Positions 51,632-60,293 of a stretch of DNA of 64,000 nucleotides are shown one piece after another. The stretch spans positions 10,712-74,711 of the forward strand of contig JBJEQN010000016.1 of the NCBI GenBank assembly GCA_051881775.1. The letters are read 5' to 3'. Made by a program: the position numbers and the translations under genes. Below the pieces are notes generated by a model. The model saw only the letters and a list, made by a program, of their open reading frames with translations, had not been told where the DNA came from and did not search any database. This DNA comes from UMGS363 sp051881775 (GTDB lineage Bacteria; Bacillota; Clostridia; Oscillospirales; Ruminococcaceae). Numbering within the stretch: position 1 is the stretch's first letter; the number at the start of each line of letters is the position of its first letter.

Positions 51632-52469
51632 TGGAAAGGCTATTTCCGCAAACGTAAAGGCTCAGGTAAAGGAAGAATCCGACAAGCTGAAGGCACAGGG
51701 TATAAGCATCGGACTTGCCGTGGTTATCGTTGGCAATAATCCTGCTTCAAGAGTTTATGTAAACAATAAGAAAAAAGCCTGCGCAGAGGTAGGCTTTGAG
51801 TCCTTTGAATACGCTCTTCCCGAAGAAACAACGCAGGATGAGCTTCTTGCCCTTGTGGAAAAGCTCAACGGCGACGATAAGGTAAACGGAATACTTGTTC
51901 AGCTGCCGCTTCCGAAGCATATTGACGAAAACGCAGTTATCAATGCTATCCGTCCCGATAAGGACGTTGACGCATTCCATCCTGCAAACGTTGGACATAT
52001 AATGATAGGCGATTTCAGCTTTTTGCCCTGTACCCCTGCAGGAGTAATGGAAATGCTTGCTCAGACAGGTATTGAAACAGACGGCAAAAACTGCGTAGTT
52101 ATCGGCAGAAGCAATATTGTGGGCAAGCCTATGGCTATGCTTCTTCTGCACAAAAACGCTACCGTTACCATTTGTCACTCCCACACAAAAAATCTTGCGG
52201 AAATTTGCAGCAAGGCGGATATCCTTGTAGCTGCGGTGGGAAAAGCGAAGTTTGTTACCCCGGATATGGTAAAGGAAGGCGCTGCGGTAATTGACGTAGG
52301 CATGAACCGACTTGAAAACGGAAAGCTCTGCGGAGATGTTGATTATGACGCTTGCTTTGAAAAGGCAGGTTATATAACGCCTGTTCCCGGCGGAGTAGGT
52401 CCTATGACCATTGCAATGCTTATGAAAAATACTCTTACATCGGCAAAGCTCAAAAATAACATAAAATAA
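51615..52469 (+). CDS. folD: Methylenetetrahydrofolate dehydrogenase/cyclohydrolase
   Basis: FolD interconverts methylene-, methenyl- and 10-formyl-THF. The 284-residue length is standard. Motifs are SRVYVNNKKKACAEVGF with the catalytic Tyr and Lys, LVQLPLPKHID, DVDAFHP, VVIGRSNIVGKPMA for NADP, and VIDVGMNR. The start lies inside lgt, with GAGGAGG-like sequence 8-14 nt upstream. It feeds 10-formyl-THF to fmt and purine synthesis. Confidence 0.98.
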   Translation: MAKIIDGKAISANVKAQVKEESDKLKAQGISIGLAVVIVGNNPASRVYVNNKKKACAEVGFESFEYALPEETTQDELLALVEKLNGDDKVNGILVQLPLPKHIDENAVINAIRPDKDVDAFHPANVGHIMIGDFSFLPCTPAGVMEMLAQTGIETDGKNCVVIGRSNIVGKPMAMLLLHKNATVTICHSHTKNLAEICSKADILVAAVGKAKFVTPDMVKEGAAVIDVGMNRLENGKLCGDVDYDACFEKAGYITPVPGGVGPMTIAMLMKNTLTSAKLKNNIK

Positions 52470-52479
52470 GCATATATTT

Positions 52480-52528
52480 ACACTCCCGTGTCAATAATAA
52501 ACATAATTATTGATACGGGAGTGTTTTT
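52480..52528 (+). terminator. Terminator after folD containing the next gene's Shine-Dalgarno
   Basis: A 19-bp stem (52480-52498 with 52506-52524, one G-U pair, 7-nt loop) is followed by TTTTT. The descending arm contains GGGAGTG, the only plausible ribosome binding site for the ATG at 52529. Confidence 0.9.
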
Positions 52529-54130
52529 ATGTCCTGGAGAATGACAGCTGTTGAGTATTTGTCTGCTGCTGCGGCTTTGCTGCTTGCGGTAAGAGTGCTT
52601 GTTGTAAACCGTGATGAAGATGTTATAAGCGCTTCAACGGGCAGGGGGCAGTACAGAATATCTGAGGTAAGCGAATATGCTTCAATTTACGACTGCAATG
52701 GAGAAAGGCTGAACAACCGTTCTGTCAGCTACAATGCCCTTATAAATCCTAATGATGTAAATTCTCTGAAGGTTTTGGATTATGTTACCGATATGGATGC
52801 GTTCAATAACGGAATGAAAGGGAATCTGCCCTTTTTATGTCCCGTGGAAAAGGAAGCGTCTGGTATTTTACCTGTTTTTGTTAAATATACACGGACGGAC
52901 GACGACCAGCCTGCAAAGCATATCATAGGCTATACCGCAGATAATGAAGGCGTATGCGGAATTGAGTATGCCTACAGCGAGTTTATACACAGCAATTATG
53001 AAGAAAATAAGGCGGTGTTCAGCGTAAACGCAGTGGGAGGCGTTCTTGACGGTTTATATTCGGAAATAAGCGCTGCCGATGAACTGGAAGCAGGCGTTAT
53101 AACAACGATTGACGCAGGCATTCAGCAAATATGCGAAAACGCTATGGAAGCCTCCGGATATGAAAAAGGCGCAATTATCGTAATGGACGTAAAAAGCGGG
53201 TATATAAAGGCCTGCGCAAGCTATCCCGAATATAACATAAGCGCTCTGGAAGAAAGCCTTGACGACAGTGATTCGCCCTTTATAAACCGTGCTTTCTCGG
53301 CATACAGCGTTGGTTCAATATTTAAGCTGGTAACGGCTTCGGCAGCTCTTGAATCGGGGATAAGCTCAGAATTTTCATATACCTGCACAGGCTCCATAGA
53401 CGTTAACGGGCAGCTGTTCAACTGCCATAAGTGGGGCGGACACGGAGAAATTGATATGAGAGAAGCAATCGAAAGCTCCTGCAACCCCTATTTTATTGCG
53501 TTAAGCGAATATATCGACAGCGGAAAATACCTGCAGACCGCAAAAAATTACGGATTCGGGCAGGAAACCGTGCTTTGCAGGGGAGTAGTTTCCGAAAGCG
53601 GATATCTGCCCAGCGAAAAGGAGCTTTCTGTCAAAGCGGAAAAGGGAAATTTTTCCTTCGGGCAGGGAAAGTTCACCGCTACGCCTTTGCAGATATGCAG
53701 AATGACGGCGGCTATCGCAAATGACGGAATGTGCGCCGAACCTAAGCTGATAATCGGAACAAGGGATAGATACGGAACTGTTCTTAGAGAAAAATATAAG
53801 ATAAATAAGCGTGTAATATCCTATCTGACCGCCGGAGAGCTTCAAAAATTTATGATCGATGTGGTCAATGCTGATAATTCAAGGTCAAAGTCGTATCTGG
53901 TGGAATGTGCAGGAAAAACCTCAACGGCTCAGACGGGAAGGTACGATGAAAACGGAAACGAGAAATTGAACTGCTGGTTCACAGGGTATTTTCCCGTTCA
54001 GGATCCAAAGTATGCCGTTACCGTGCTTATTGAAGACGGTATATCTGGCAATGTTTCCTGCGGACCTGTGTTCAAAGCGGTGGCAGAGGGCATAACTGTT
54101 GCGGAAAAAAACAAAGCAGCGGCAAAATAA
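52529..54130 (+). CDS. Penicillin-binding protein transpeptidase (class B type)
   Basis: The 533-residue protein has an N-terminal membrane segment (about residues 8-26), a dimerisation-like region, and a transpeptidase domain with SVGSIFK (SxxK, catalytic Ser) near residue 260, SSCNPYF (SxN) near 318 and KTSTAQT near 465. The third motif is usually KTG; here it is KTS. It resembles the FtsI/SpoVD/PbpA group and cross-links peptidoglycan on the outer face of the membrane. No PASTA domain is present. Its ribosome binding site is inside the preceding terminator hairpin, so expression is probably conditional. Confidence 0.9.
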   Translation: MSWRMTAVEYLSAAAALLLAVRVLVVNRDEDVISASTGRGQYRISEVSEYASIYDCNGERLNNRSVSYNALINPNDVNSLKVLDYVTDMDAFNNGMKGNLPFLCPVEKEASGILPVFVKYTRTDDDQPAKHIIGYTADNEGVCGIEYAYSEFIHSNYEENKAVFSVNAVGGVLDGLYSEISAADELEAGVITTIDAGIQQICENAMEASGYEKGAIIVMDVKSGYIKACASYPEYNISALEESLDDSDSPFINRAFSAYSVGSIFKLVTASAALESGISSEFSYTCTGSIDVNGQLFNCHKWGGHGEIDMREAIESSCNPYFIALSEYIDSGKYLQTAKNYGFGQETVLCRGVVSESGYLPSEKELSVKAEKGNFSFGQGKFTATPLQICRMTAAIANDGMCAEPKLIIGTRDRYGTVLREKYKINKRVISYLTAGELQKFMIDVVNADNSRSKSYLVECAGKTSTAQTGRYDENGNEKLNCWFTGYFPVQDPKYAVTVLIEDGISGNVSCGPVFKAVAEGITVAEKNKAAAK

Positions 54131-54140
54131 CCGCTGCTTT
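54113..54140. terminator. Terminator at the 3' end of the PBP gene
   Basis: AAAGCAGCGG (54113-54122) pairs with CCGCTGCTTT (54131-54140), followed by TGGTTT. The 5' arm lies in the last PBP codons. It can serve the convergent small gene as well. Confidence 0.75.
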
Positions 54141-54162
54141 TGGTTTATGTAAATATAAAAAA

Positions 54163-54372
54163 TCAATCGTCGTCAAAGTTTCCGGGAATATGAAGCTGCT
54201 TGACCGGGATCCTTTTAAGAGGCGAATACATATATTTTGAGCATGATGAATTTCCCTCAACAAGACCGCGCTTTTCGCAAAGAACCTTTCCGCCGTCTTT
54301 AGCTCTTGTACCGTATAAACAATACTGGCACTGGGGTGGTATATCATTGCCAAAATATTTCTTCTTTGCCAT
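54163..54372 (-). CDS. Small conserved Cys-rich protein
   Basis: The 69-residue protein has four Cys in the pattern CQYC-N13-C-N11-C (CQYCLYG, VLCEKRG, SSCSKYMY), then SPLKRIPVKQLHIPG. This looks like a zinc or iron-sulfur binding knuckle. I have an impression that similar short proteins with a C-terminal PLKRIP motif occur in many Clostridia; no function is known to me. AAAGGAA lies before the ATG at 54372. It lies alone between the PBP and ylbJ genes. Confidence 0.75.
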   Translation of the reverse strand: MAKKKYFGNDIPPQCQYCLYGTRAKDGGKVLCEKRGLVEGNSSCSKYMYSPLKRIPVKQLHIPGNFDDD

Positions 54373-54419
54373 AGGTTATCAATTCCTTTCAATTGTTTCT
54401 ATATATCGTTATTATTATA

Positions 54420-55511
54420 TCACATTTTTTTAGATTTGACTATAAAATTTTTGGATAATAATAAAATTGTCATAATTAACAAAAATAAGCTCGGAATTGG
54501 TGAATTATGACGGTATGTAGATTGAACGTTACAATCTGTTTGTACAATTTTATTGACATCAATTACATATATTAAAATTTTACAGTATATATATGATAAA
54601 ATCATTGATATTATTCTGCTTAAATAAAAAATATTTGTTAAAAATCTACCATTCAAAACTCCCTCTACCTGAATTATAACGCATAGACCGCCGAAGGACA
54701 GCAGAGCGGTAACGATAGGAAGAAGCTGAATATCCGGCTGAATGGACGAAATATTGCTTATTTCAAGCATTGACTTTAGAATTGCCGTGCAGTTTTCATA
54801 GGTTAATCCACTTATCTTGGAAAAAAATACTGCGGCAGCGGTCAAAATTCCTGTTTTATCCAGTATCGCTATAAACGATGAGAAAAAAACTATTGCTGCG
54901 CAGATCTTTAATAAGGCTGCTCCGCCGGAGTTTATGGAGTTTATAAGGTCGGTCAGGCGGAACGTTACCTTTACGGGTTCACGGCTTTGGCAGACGGCGT
55001 TATTTTTTCTTTTAAAGCCCATAATAACGGCTATGGTGATATTGGCAGCAAAAATACAAATAAAGATAAGCATGCCTATCTTTACGCTTGAATAGAGCTT
55101 TAACCCTGCCGTTCCGCAGAAAAACGCAGGACCTCCCATATAGCAGTAGCCGAGCATTTCTTCGGCAGTTTTTTTGTCTGTCCTGCCGTTTTCGTACAGG
55201 TCGGAAAGCAGCTTTGCTCCTATGGGGTATCCTGCTGCCGAGCTTAGCAGAAAAACGGAAAAAAGCTTGTCGGGAATGCGGAATATGTACCGTGCAATTG
55301 CTCCGAAGGGCAGGCTTATGGCTGCGTACAGGTTTGAGGATATGATAAATCCCGAAATGACCATAAATGCAAATAAAGACGGTATTATCGTCTGAATGCA
55401 CACGCTTATTGAGTGTACAACGGCTTCTCCAACTTCCTTGGCACAGCAGATCAGAGCAGCGGCATAGGCAAGAACCAACGTGCCCGTTATAAATTTCAAT
55501 GCTTTTTTCAT
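54420..55511 (-). CDS. ylbJ: Sporulation integral membrane protein YlbJ
   Basis: YlbJ is a sigma-E-controlled membrane protein needed for heat-resistant spores. The 363-residue product has about eight membrane segments with nucleoside-recognition (Gate-like) motifs: IPSLFAFMVISGF, SSAAGYPIGAKLL near residue 90, YCYMGGPAFFCGTAGLKL near 130 and a repeat-like second half with FSSFIAILDKTGI. The last 40 residues are a polar stretch plus one extra hydrophobic segment. AAAGGAACAG lies before the ATG at 55511. It is divergent from yqfC, another sporulation gene. Confidence 0.88.
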   Translation of the reverse strand: MKKALKFITGTLVLAYAAALICCAKEVGEAVVHSISVCIQTIIPSLFAFMVISGFIISSNLYAAISLPFGAIARYIFRIPDKLFSVFLLSSAAGYPIGAKLLSDLYENGRTDKKTAEEMLGYCYMGGPAFFCGTAGLKLYSSVKIGMLIFICIFAANITIAVIMGFKRKNNAVCQSREPVKVTFRLTDLINSINSGGAALLKICAAIVFFSSFIAILDKTGILTAAAVFFSKISGLTYENCTAILKSMLEISNISSIQPDIQLLPIVTALLSFGGLCVIIQVEGVLNGRFLTNIFYLSRIISMILSYIYCKILIYVIDVNKIVQTDCNVQSTYRHNSPIPSLFLLIMTILLLSKNFIVKSKKM

Positions 55512-55628
55512 ATTTTCGGCTGTTCCTTTCCTTTCCGTTTTTCACGTTGTTAAAGTATATGTTATTTTTTTTCTTAATATAATAATCAAGAGGCGATAAA
55601 ATTAAACGACCGGGAGGAAATGTCAAAA

Positions 55629-55898
55629 ATGAGGCTGAAGCTTAAAGAAGAGTACAATAATACCGTTGCAAGACTATGCAAAAAGCAGCTGTATCTGAAT
55701 ACATATATGAACGTTACGGACAATACACGGCTTGAAATTGAGAACTGCAAGCGGATAATCGAGTATAACGATATTTATATACGGCTCAAAACTGCAACGG
55801 TCACTCTCCAGATATGGGGGGAAAACCTTAAAATATCGGATTACAACACCGACGGGATCGTAGTTGAAGGAAAGTTCTCCACCTTTGAATTTGAATAG
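55629..55898 (+). CDS. yqfC: Sporulation protein YqfC
   Basis: The 89-residue protein belongs to the YqfC/YabP family, with the strand-rich TRLEIENCKRIIEYND and WGENLKISDYNTDGIVVEG blocks. YqfC is sigma-E-controlled in B. subtilis and works with YqfD. GGGAGG lies 11 nt before the ATG at 55629; the ATG at 55620 is too close to it. yqfD begins 10 nt after the stop. Confidence 0.9.
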   Translation: MRLKLKEEYNNTVARLCKKQLYLNTYMNVTDNTRLEIENCKRIIEYNDIYIRLKTATVTLQIWGENLKISDYNTDGIVVEGKFSTFEFE

Positions 55899-55908
55899 GA
55901 GTAAAATT

Positions 55909-57081
55909 ATGTACAGTAAAATACTGGGATATGTGTCATTTAAAATTTTTGCCGCAGATATATCCGATATTGTCAATAAGCTGAGGAACAGCGGATTTGC
56001 CGTCCATGACCTGAGAACGGACGGAAAATTCGTTTACGGAGAAATAAGCTGGAGCGATCACGATGAACTGAAAGCCCTTGTAAACGGAAATTCCGCTCAG
56101 TTTGAAAGGGAAGATAAGCACGGACTTGCTTTCTGGCTTATGGGATACAAAAAAAGATTCGGCATTGTAGTCGGTGCCATTCTTGCGGCGGCAATGATAT
56201 TTTATCTTTCCAACACAGTCCTTTCCATCGAGGTCTATGGCAATGAAAGTATGTCGGATTCCGAGATAATTTCGGTAATGAACGATTACGGCATATCAAT
56301 AGGAAAATTTATCCCTTCTCTTGACCTGAGACGGTGCGAAAGGCAGATAATAACCGCTTTCGACGGGTTCAGCTGGATAGGTATACGTTCCTCCGGGTGC
56401 AGGATACTTGTGGAGGTCAGCGAGAGAACGGAAAAGCCGGAAATGGTGCCGACTGCTTCTCCGTGCAACATAATTGCGGCAAAGGACGCACAGATTGTTG
56501 AAATAAAAAACGTATATATGGGAATGCTTGTTCCAATGCTTTACGACGGGGTAAAAAAAGGCGATCTCCTTGTCAGCGGAACTGTTAACGGAAAGCTTGA
56601 CCACGACTATTACGTTCACGCAATGGGGGAGATAATAGGCAGATATGATGAGGAAATAACTTTTTTTCAGCCTTACAGCGACACAGTTACCGAATATTCC
56701 GACAGCTTTACAAGAAAGTCGCTTTATTTGTTCGGCGTAAAGATACCGCTTTATCTTAATAAATGCATAGCCGGAGAGTATGAGTTTTCAGAATCCTTGA
56801 ATTATCTTAGCGTTTTTAACCTGAAACTGCCGGTGGGTATCGTTTTTGAGGAGATAAAACCGTATGTCTTAACAGAATGTATGTATGACAGGGAACAGGT
56901 GACTGCCCTGCTTGATGAAAAAATAAAGAATTATGAATATAATTTTTACAGCGGCGAAGATATTGAAATAATTGATAAACAAACAGAATATACCGAAACA
57001 GAGGGCGGTGTAAGCGTTACCGTTACATATACCTTGGAGGGCGATATAGGAGTAACTCAAGAAATTATGGCAAAATATTAA
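55909..57081 (+). CDS. yqfD: Sporulation protein YqfD
   Basis: The 390-residue protein has a cytoplasmic N-terminal region (ADISDIVNKLRNSGFAVHDL), one membrane segment near residues 82-105 (RFGIVVGAILAAAMIFYLS) and an outside region starting EVYGNESMSDSEII, then GFSWIGIRSSGCRILVEVSER. This is the YqfD layout. It is needed for efficient sporulation, with unknown molecular role. The ATG at 55909 follows ATAGGAG; the frame from 55864 begins inside yqfC. Pairing with yqfC and phoH is conserved. Confidence 0.93.
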   Translation: MYSKILGYVSFKIFAADISDIVNKLRNSGFAVHDLRTDGKFVYGEISWSDHDELKALVNGNSAQFEREDKHGLAFWLMGYKKRFGIVVGAILAAAMIFYLSNTVLSIEVYGNESMSDSEIISVMNDYGISIGKFIPSLDLRRCERQIITAFDGFSWIGIRSSGCRILVEVSERTEKPEMVPTASPCNIIAAKDAQIVEIKNVYMGMLVPMLYDGVKKGDLLVSGTVNGKLDHDYYVHAMGEIIGRYDEEITFFQPYSDTVTEYSDSFTRKSLYLFGVKIPLYLNKCIAGEYEFSESLNYLSVFNLKLPVGIVFEEIKPYVLTECMYDREQVTALLDEKIKNYEYNFYSGEDIEIIDKQTEYTETEGGVSVTVTYTLEGDIGVTQEIMAKY

Positions 57082-57092
57082 TTTTTCCCTCT

Positions 57093-57120
57093 TTTATTTT
57101 CAGAATATATATGTTATAAT
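57093..57120 (+). promoter_or_regulatory. Promoter of the phoH-ybeY-era operon
   Basis: TTTATT (57093-57098) and TATAAT (57115-57120) are 16 nt apart, with TGT before the -10 making an extended form. A small leader hairpin (57141-57163) followed by GGGATTTTTG lies before phoH. Confidence 0.6.
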
Positions 57121-57183
57121 ATGATTTGATTATAGTTGAAAATCGGCGCAGACTATGCTGATTGGGATTTTTGAGGTGCTTTT

Positions 57184-58146
57184 ATGGCGGAACGTATAGT
57201 TAATGTTGAACGTATCGATGAAATTATTGCCCTTTTCGGAAATTTTGATGAAAATATCAATATAATGCAGAGGCAGTACGGCGTTGCAATACTCAGCCGC
57301 GGAAATGATATACGGATAAGCGGCGAAGAACAGAATGTTATAAAAGCGGAAAGCGCCGTTAAAGCACTTATAGACCTTATCCGCAAGGGAGAAACTATCA
57401 ACGAGCAGAATATACGTTATATCAACACAATGGTGGATGAGGGTACTTCGGAACAGGCGGTACAGCTTGCAGACGGCGGTATCTGCGTAACTACAGGCGG
57501 AAAAGTGGTAAAAGCCAAAACTCTCGGTCAGAAAAACTATGTTAAGGCAATTGAAAAAAATACCATCGTTATGGGCGTTGGTCCTGCCGGAACGGGAAAA
57601 ACTTACCTTGCGGTCGCAATGGCGGTAAAAGCGTTCAAGGCTCATGAAGTAACAAAGATAATACTTACCCGTCCTGCGGTGGAAGCAGGGGAAAAGCTGG
57701 GTTTCCTTCCCGGAGACCTTCAGAATAAGGTGGACCCGTACCTCAGACCACTTTACGACGCTCTTTTCGATATGTTCGGTGCGGAAACCTTTGCAAAGCA
57801 TATGGAGCGTGGAAGCATCGAGGTTGCGCCCCTTGCTTATATGAGAGGACGTACTCTTGACGATTCCTTTATAATCCTTGACGAAGCGCAGAATACTACA
57901 AGAGAGCAGATAAAAATGTTTCTCACAAGACTTGGCTTTAACAGCAAAATGGTAATTACCGGAGATATTACTCAGATAGACCTTCCCGACAGCCGCAAGT
58001 CAGGTCTTATTGACGCTATGCGTATATTGAAAAACGTTGATGATATATATATTAACCATTTTTCGGAAAAGGACGTTGTAAGGCATAAACTGGTTCAGGA
58101 TATTATTAAAGCATATGAAAAAGCTGATGAGGAAAGAAAAAGATAA
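57184..58146 (+). CDS. phoH: PhoH-like ATPase
   Basis: The 320-residue protein has an N-terminal KH-like region (about 20-75) and a P-loop ATPase with GPAGTGKTYLAVAMA near residue 138, RPAVEAGEKLGFLPGDL, and Walker B FIILDEAQNTT. It resembles YbeZ/PhoH, which pairs with the nuclease YbeY (next gene) in rRNA processing. Strong synteny with yqfD upstream and ybeY-dgkA-era downstream supports this. Confidence 0.95.
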   Translation: MAERIVNVERIDEIIALFGNFDENINIMQRQYGVAILSRGNDIRISGEEQNVIKAESAVKALIDLIRKGETINEQNIRYINTMVDEGTSEQAVQLADGGICVTTGGKVVKAKTLGQKNYVKAIEKNTIVMGVGPAGTGKTYLAVAMAVKAFKAHEVTKIILTRPAVEAGEKLGFLPGDLQNKVDPYLRPLYDALFDMFGAETFAKHMERGSIEVAPLAYMRGRTLDDSFIILDEAQNTTREQIKMFLTRLGFNSKMVITGDITQIDLPDSRKSGLIDAMRILKNVDDIYINHFSEKDVVRHKLVQDIIKAYEKADEERKR

Positions 58147-58209
58147 GATGTGAAAAAACAGCTTCCGCAGACATCGGGGGCAGGAAGTAATATGAAAGGG
58201 TGGTTTTAT

Positions 58210-58713
58210 ATGGCAAAGGTAAAGGTAATGATAAGGAATAACCAGCGTGAGGTAAAAATCCCCGTGGGGCTTCGTCTTTTGATAAGAAAATGCTGTCAGG
58301 CTGTTCTTACAACGGAGAATTTTGAGGGTGACGCAGAAGTAAGCGTATCTTTTGTCAATAATAACGAGATAAGACAGCTTAACAGGGTGTACCGTGACAA
58401 GGACAAGTCTACGGACGTACTTTCTTTTCCTTTAGGAGAGAACGGCGTTTACGATGTGAATAACGAAACGGGAGCATTCCTTCTCGGAGATGTGGTTATT
58501 TCCATGGAAACGGCTGTAAAGCAGGCTCACATTTACGGCCATTCTCTGGAACGTGAGGTGGGATTCCTTACCGTTCATTCCATGCTCCATCTGCTGGGTT
58601 ACGACCACGAGACCTCTGCTCTGGAGGCTGCAAAAATGCACGAGAAGGAAGAACTTATACTGGAATCCCTCGGAATTTCCAGAGAAGCAACATTTACGAA
58701 CGAAAATGCTTAA
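58210..58713 (+). CDS. ybeY: Endoribonuclease YbeY
   Basis: YbeY is a zinc-dependent RNase needed for 16S rRNA 3' maturation and quality control. The 167-residue protein has TDVLSFPLGENG and the zinc motif HSMLHLLGYDHE near residue 130. The ATG at 58210 follows AAAGGGTGG at 6 nt and matches the usual N-terminus. Upstream in-frame GTG 58150 is not supported. The 3' end overlaps dgkA by 8 nt. Confidence 0.96.
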   Translation: MAKVKVMIRNNQREVKIPVGLRLLIRKCCQAVLTTENFEGDAEVSVSFVNNNEIRQLNRVYRDKDKSTDVLSFPLGENGVYDVNNETGAFLLGDVVISMETAVKQAHIYGHSLEREVGFLTVHSMLHLLGYDHETSALEAAKMHEKEELILESLGISREATFTNENA

Positions 58714-59164
58714 AAATCTCAGGCACTTTTTTAAAGGCTTTACATACGCCTTTAAGGGAATTGTTTACAATATAAAGACGCAGATGAATTTCCGTTTTCA
58801 TATCACTGCAATGATATGGGTCATTCTTTTGTCGCTTTTTTACGAGCTTAGCAGGTCAGAATATGCGCTGCTCATGCTTGCTTTTTCCTCGGTCATCGTC
58901 AGCGAGGCGGTGAACACGGCGGTTGAAAAGGCTGTGGATCTGACAACGGACAAGAAGGACAGGCTTGCCGCTGCTGCAAAGGATTCTGCGGCTGCCGCTG
59001 TTCTTATAGCGGCTTTGTTTTCTGTGGCGGTGGGTATATTTTTATTCTGGGACACGGAAATTTTGGCGAAGATAGGAATGCATTTTACGTGTAATCCGCC
59101 TGCGTTGATCGCAGCTGTGATTTTGGCGGTCTTATCGTTTATTTTTGTTTTTAAAGGAATTTGA
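58706..59164 (+). CDS. dgkA: Diacylglycerol/undecaprenol kinase family protein
   Basis: The 152-residue membrane protein has the family core: FFKGFTYAFKGIVYNIKTQMNF at the N-terminus and VSEAVNTAVEKAVDL near residue 70 with the catalytic Glu, then AAAAKDSAAAAVLIAALFSVAVG and one more membrane segment. In Firmicutes the enzyme phosphorylates undecaprenol for reuse of the wall lipid carrier. The start at 58706 overlaps ybeY; its Shine-Dalgarno is weak, so translation is probably coupled. The extra C-terminal segment (about 120-150) is longer than in the minimal form. Confidence 0.92.
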   Translation: MLKNLRHFFKGFTYAFKGIVYNIKTQMNFRFHITAMIWVILLSLFYELSRSEYALLMLAFSSVIVSEAVNTAVEKAVDLTTDKKDRLAAAAKDSAAAAVLIAALFSVAVGIFLFWDTEILAKIGMHFTCNPPALIAAVILAVLSFIFVFKGI

Positions 59165-59168
59165 AACT

Positions 59169-60083
59169 ATGAATACAAAAACTGAATTTATTACAATAAT
59201 GGGACGGGCAAATGTGGGAAAATCCTCTTTGCTCAATGTGCTTGTGGGAGAACAGATTGCTGTTACAAGTGCAAAACCGCAGACGACCCGTACAAGGATC
59301 ACAGGCATCGTTACGGAAAATGAGACTCAGTACGTCTTTATGGACACTCCCGGCGTTCAGAAGGCTAAAAATAAGCTGGGCGAATGTATGAACAGGGCGG
59401 TAAAGGATTCCGTTACGGACGTTGACCTTATAATTCTGGTAGTTGACGCTGCAAAAAATATAAATGATATTGAACGTTCAATTATTGCCGGATTCCATAA
59501 AAATGACAATGTTATCTTAGTGATAAATAAAATAGACCTTATTTCGGATAAAGCTGAAATTGCGCAGAAAATAGCGGAATTTTCGTCATTGTACGATTTT
59601 AAGGCTGTTATTCCGGCAAGCGTAAGGGAAAACGACGGCGTTGATATTATCTGGGAAGAAATAAAGAAATACGCTGTGGAGGGTCCGCACTATTTTCCTG
59701 ATGATTCCTTCACAGACCAGCCGGAAAGAGTGCTTGCCGCCGAGATCATCCGAGGAAAAATACTCAATCTTATGCACGATGAAGTCCCTCACGGCATTGC
59801 GGTAACGGTAGAGCAGATGAGCGAACGTGTAGACAGCGGCGGAGAGGATATCCTTGATATTTCTGCGGTGATATTCTGCGAAAGAGATTCCCACAAGGGT
59901 ATGGTCATAGGCAAAAAGGGTGCTATGCTGAAAAAAATAGGCAGCCTTGCAAGAAATGACCTTGAACGCTTCTTTGAGATAAAGGTCAACCTTAAATGTT
60001 GGGTCAAGGTAAAAGAGGACTGGAGAAACAGCGAAGCACTTATCAGAAGCTTCGGACTTTCAAATAATACCTCTGATAAATAA
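59169..60083 (+). CDS. era: GTPase Era
   Basis: Era binds the 3' end of 16S rRNA in 30S assembly. The 304-residue protein has G1 GRANVGKSSLLN near residue 11, G2 TTRTRITGI, G3 DTPGVQ, G4 NKID and a C-terminal KH domain with GMVIGKKGAMLKKIG near residue 245. The ATG at 59169 follows AAAGGAA. It lies 4 nt after dgkA. yqzL and recO follow. Confidence 0.98.
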   Translation: MNTKTEFITIMGRANVGKSSLLNVLVGEQIAVTSAKPQTTRTRITGIVTENETQYVFMDTPGVQKAKNKLGECMNRAVKDSVTDVDLIILVVDAAKNINDIERSIIAGFHKNDNVILVINKIDLISDKAEIAQKIAEFSSLYDFKAVIPASVRENDGVDIIWEEIKKYAVEGPHYFPDDSFTDQPERVLAAEIIRGKILNLMHDEVPHGIAVTVEQMSERVDSGGEDILDISAVIFCERDSHKGMVIGKKGAMLKKIGSLARNDLERFFEIKVNLKCWVKVKEDWRNSEALIRSFGLSNNTSDK

Positions 60084-60134
60084 TTTTTATGCGGACATAA
60101 TTGTAATATAGTTTCATCTTTCGGAGGCTGTATT

Positions 60135-60293
60135 ATGACAACAAATTACAATGAGGATAAATGGGATGTATTTGAAACCAGCGGCAGGATCTCGGACTAT
60201 CTTGCGTATAAGGGGATACTGCTGAGTAATTCAAAAGGAGATAATCAGGTTGCCGATGGAAACAGTCAAGGGACTTGTGATATCCGAGCGTAA
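60135..60293 (+). CDS. yqzL: YqzL family small protein
   Basis: The 52-codon frame begins MTTNYNEDKWDVFETSGRIS and continues DYLAYKGILLSNSKGD. It matches the YqzL pattern (W-x-x-F-x-x-[TS]-G-x-I-x-x-Y-L-x-Y-K) of a small protein found between era and recO in Firmicutes, as here. CGGAGG lies 9 nt before the ATG. Its 3' part (from 60250) overlaps the start of recO by 44 nt in another frame. Function unknown. Confidence 0.82.
   Translation: MTTNYNEDKWDVFETSGRISDYLAYKGILLSNSKGDNQVADGNSQGTCDIRA

Noticed and set aside
58150..58209. N-terminal extension of ybeY from GTG
   Set aside because: No spaced ribosome binding site. The ATG at 58210 has one and matches the family N-terminus.
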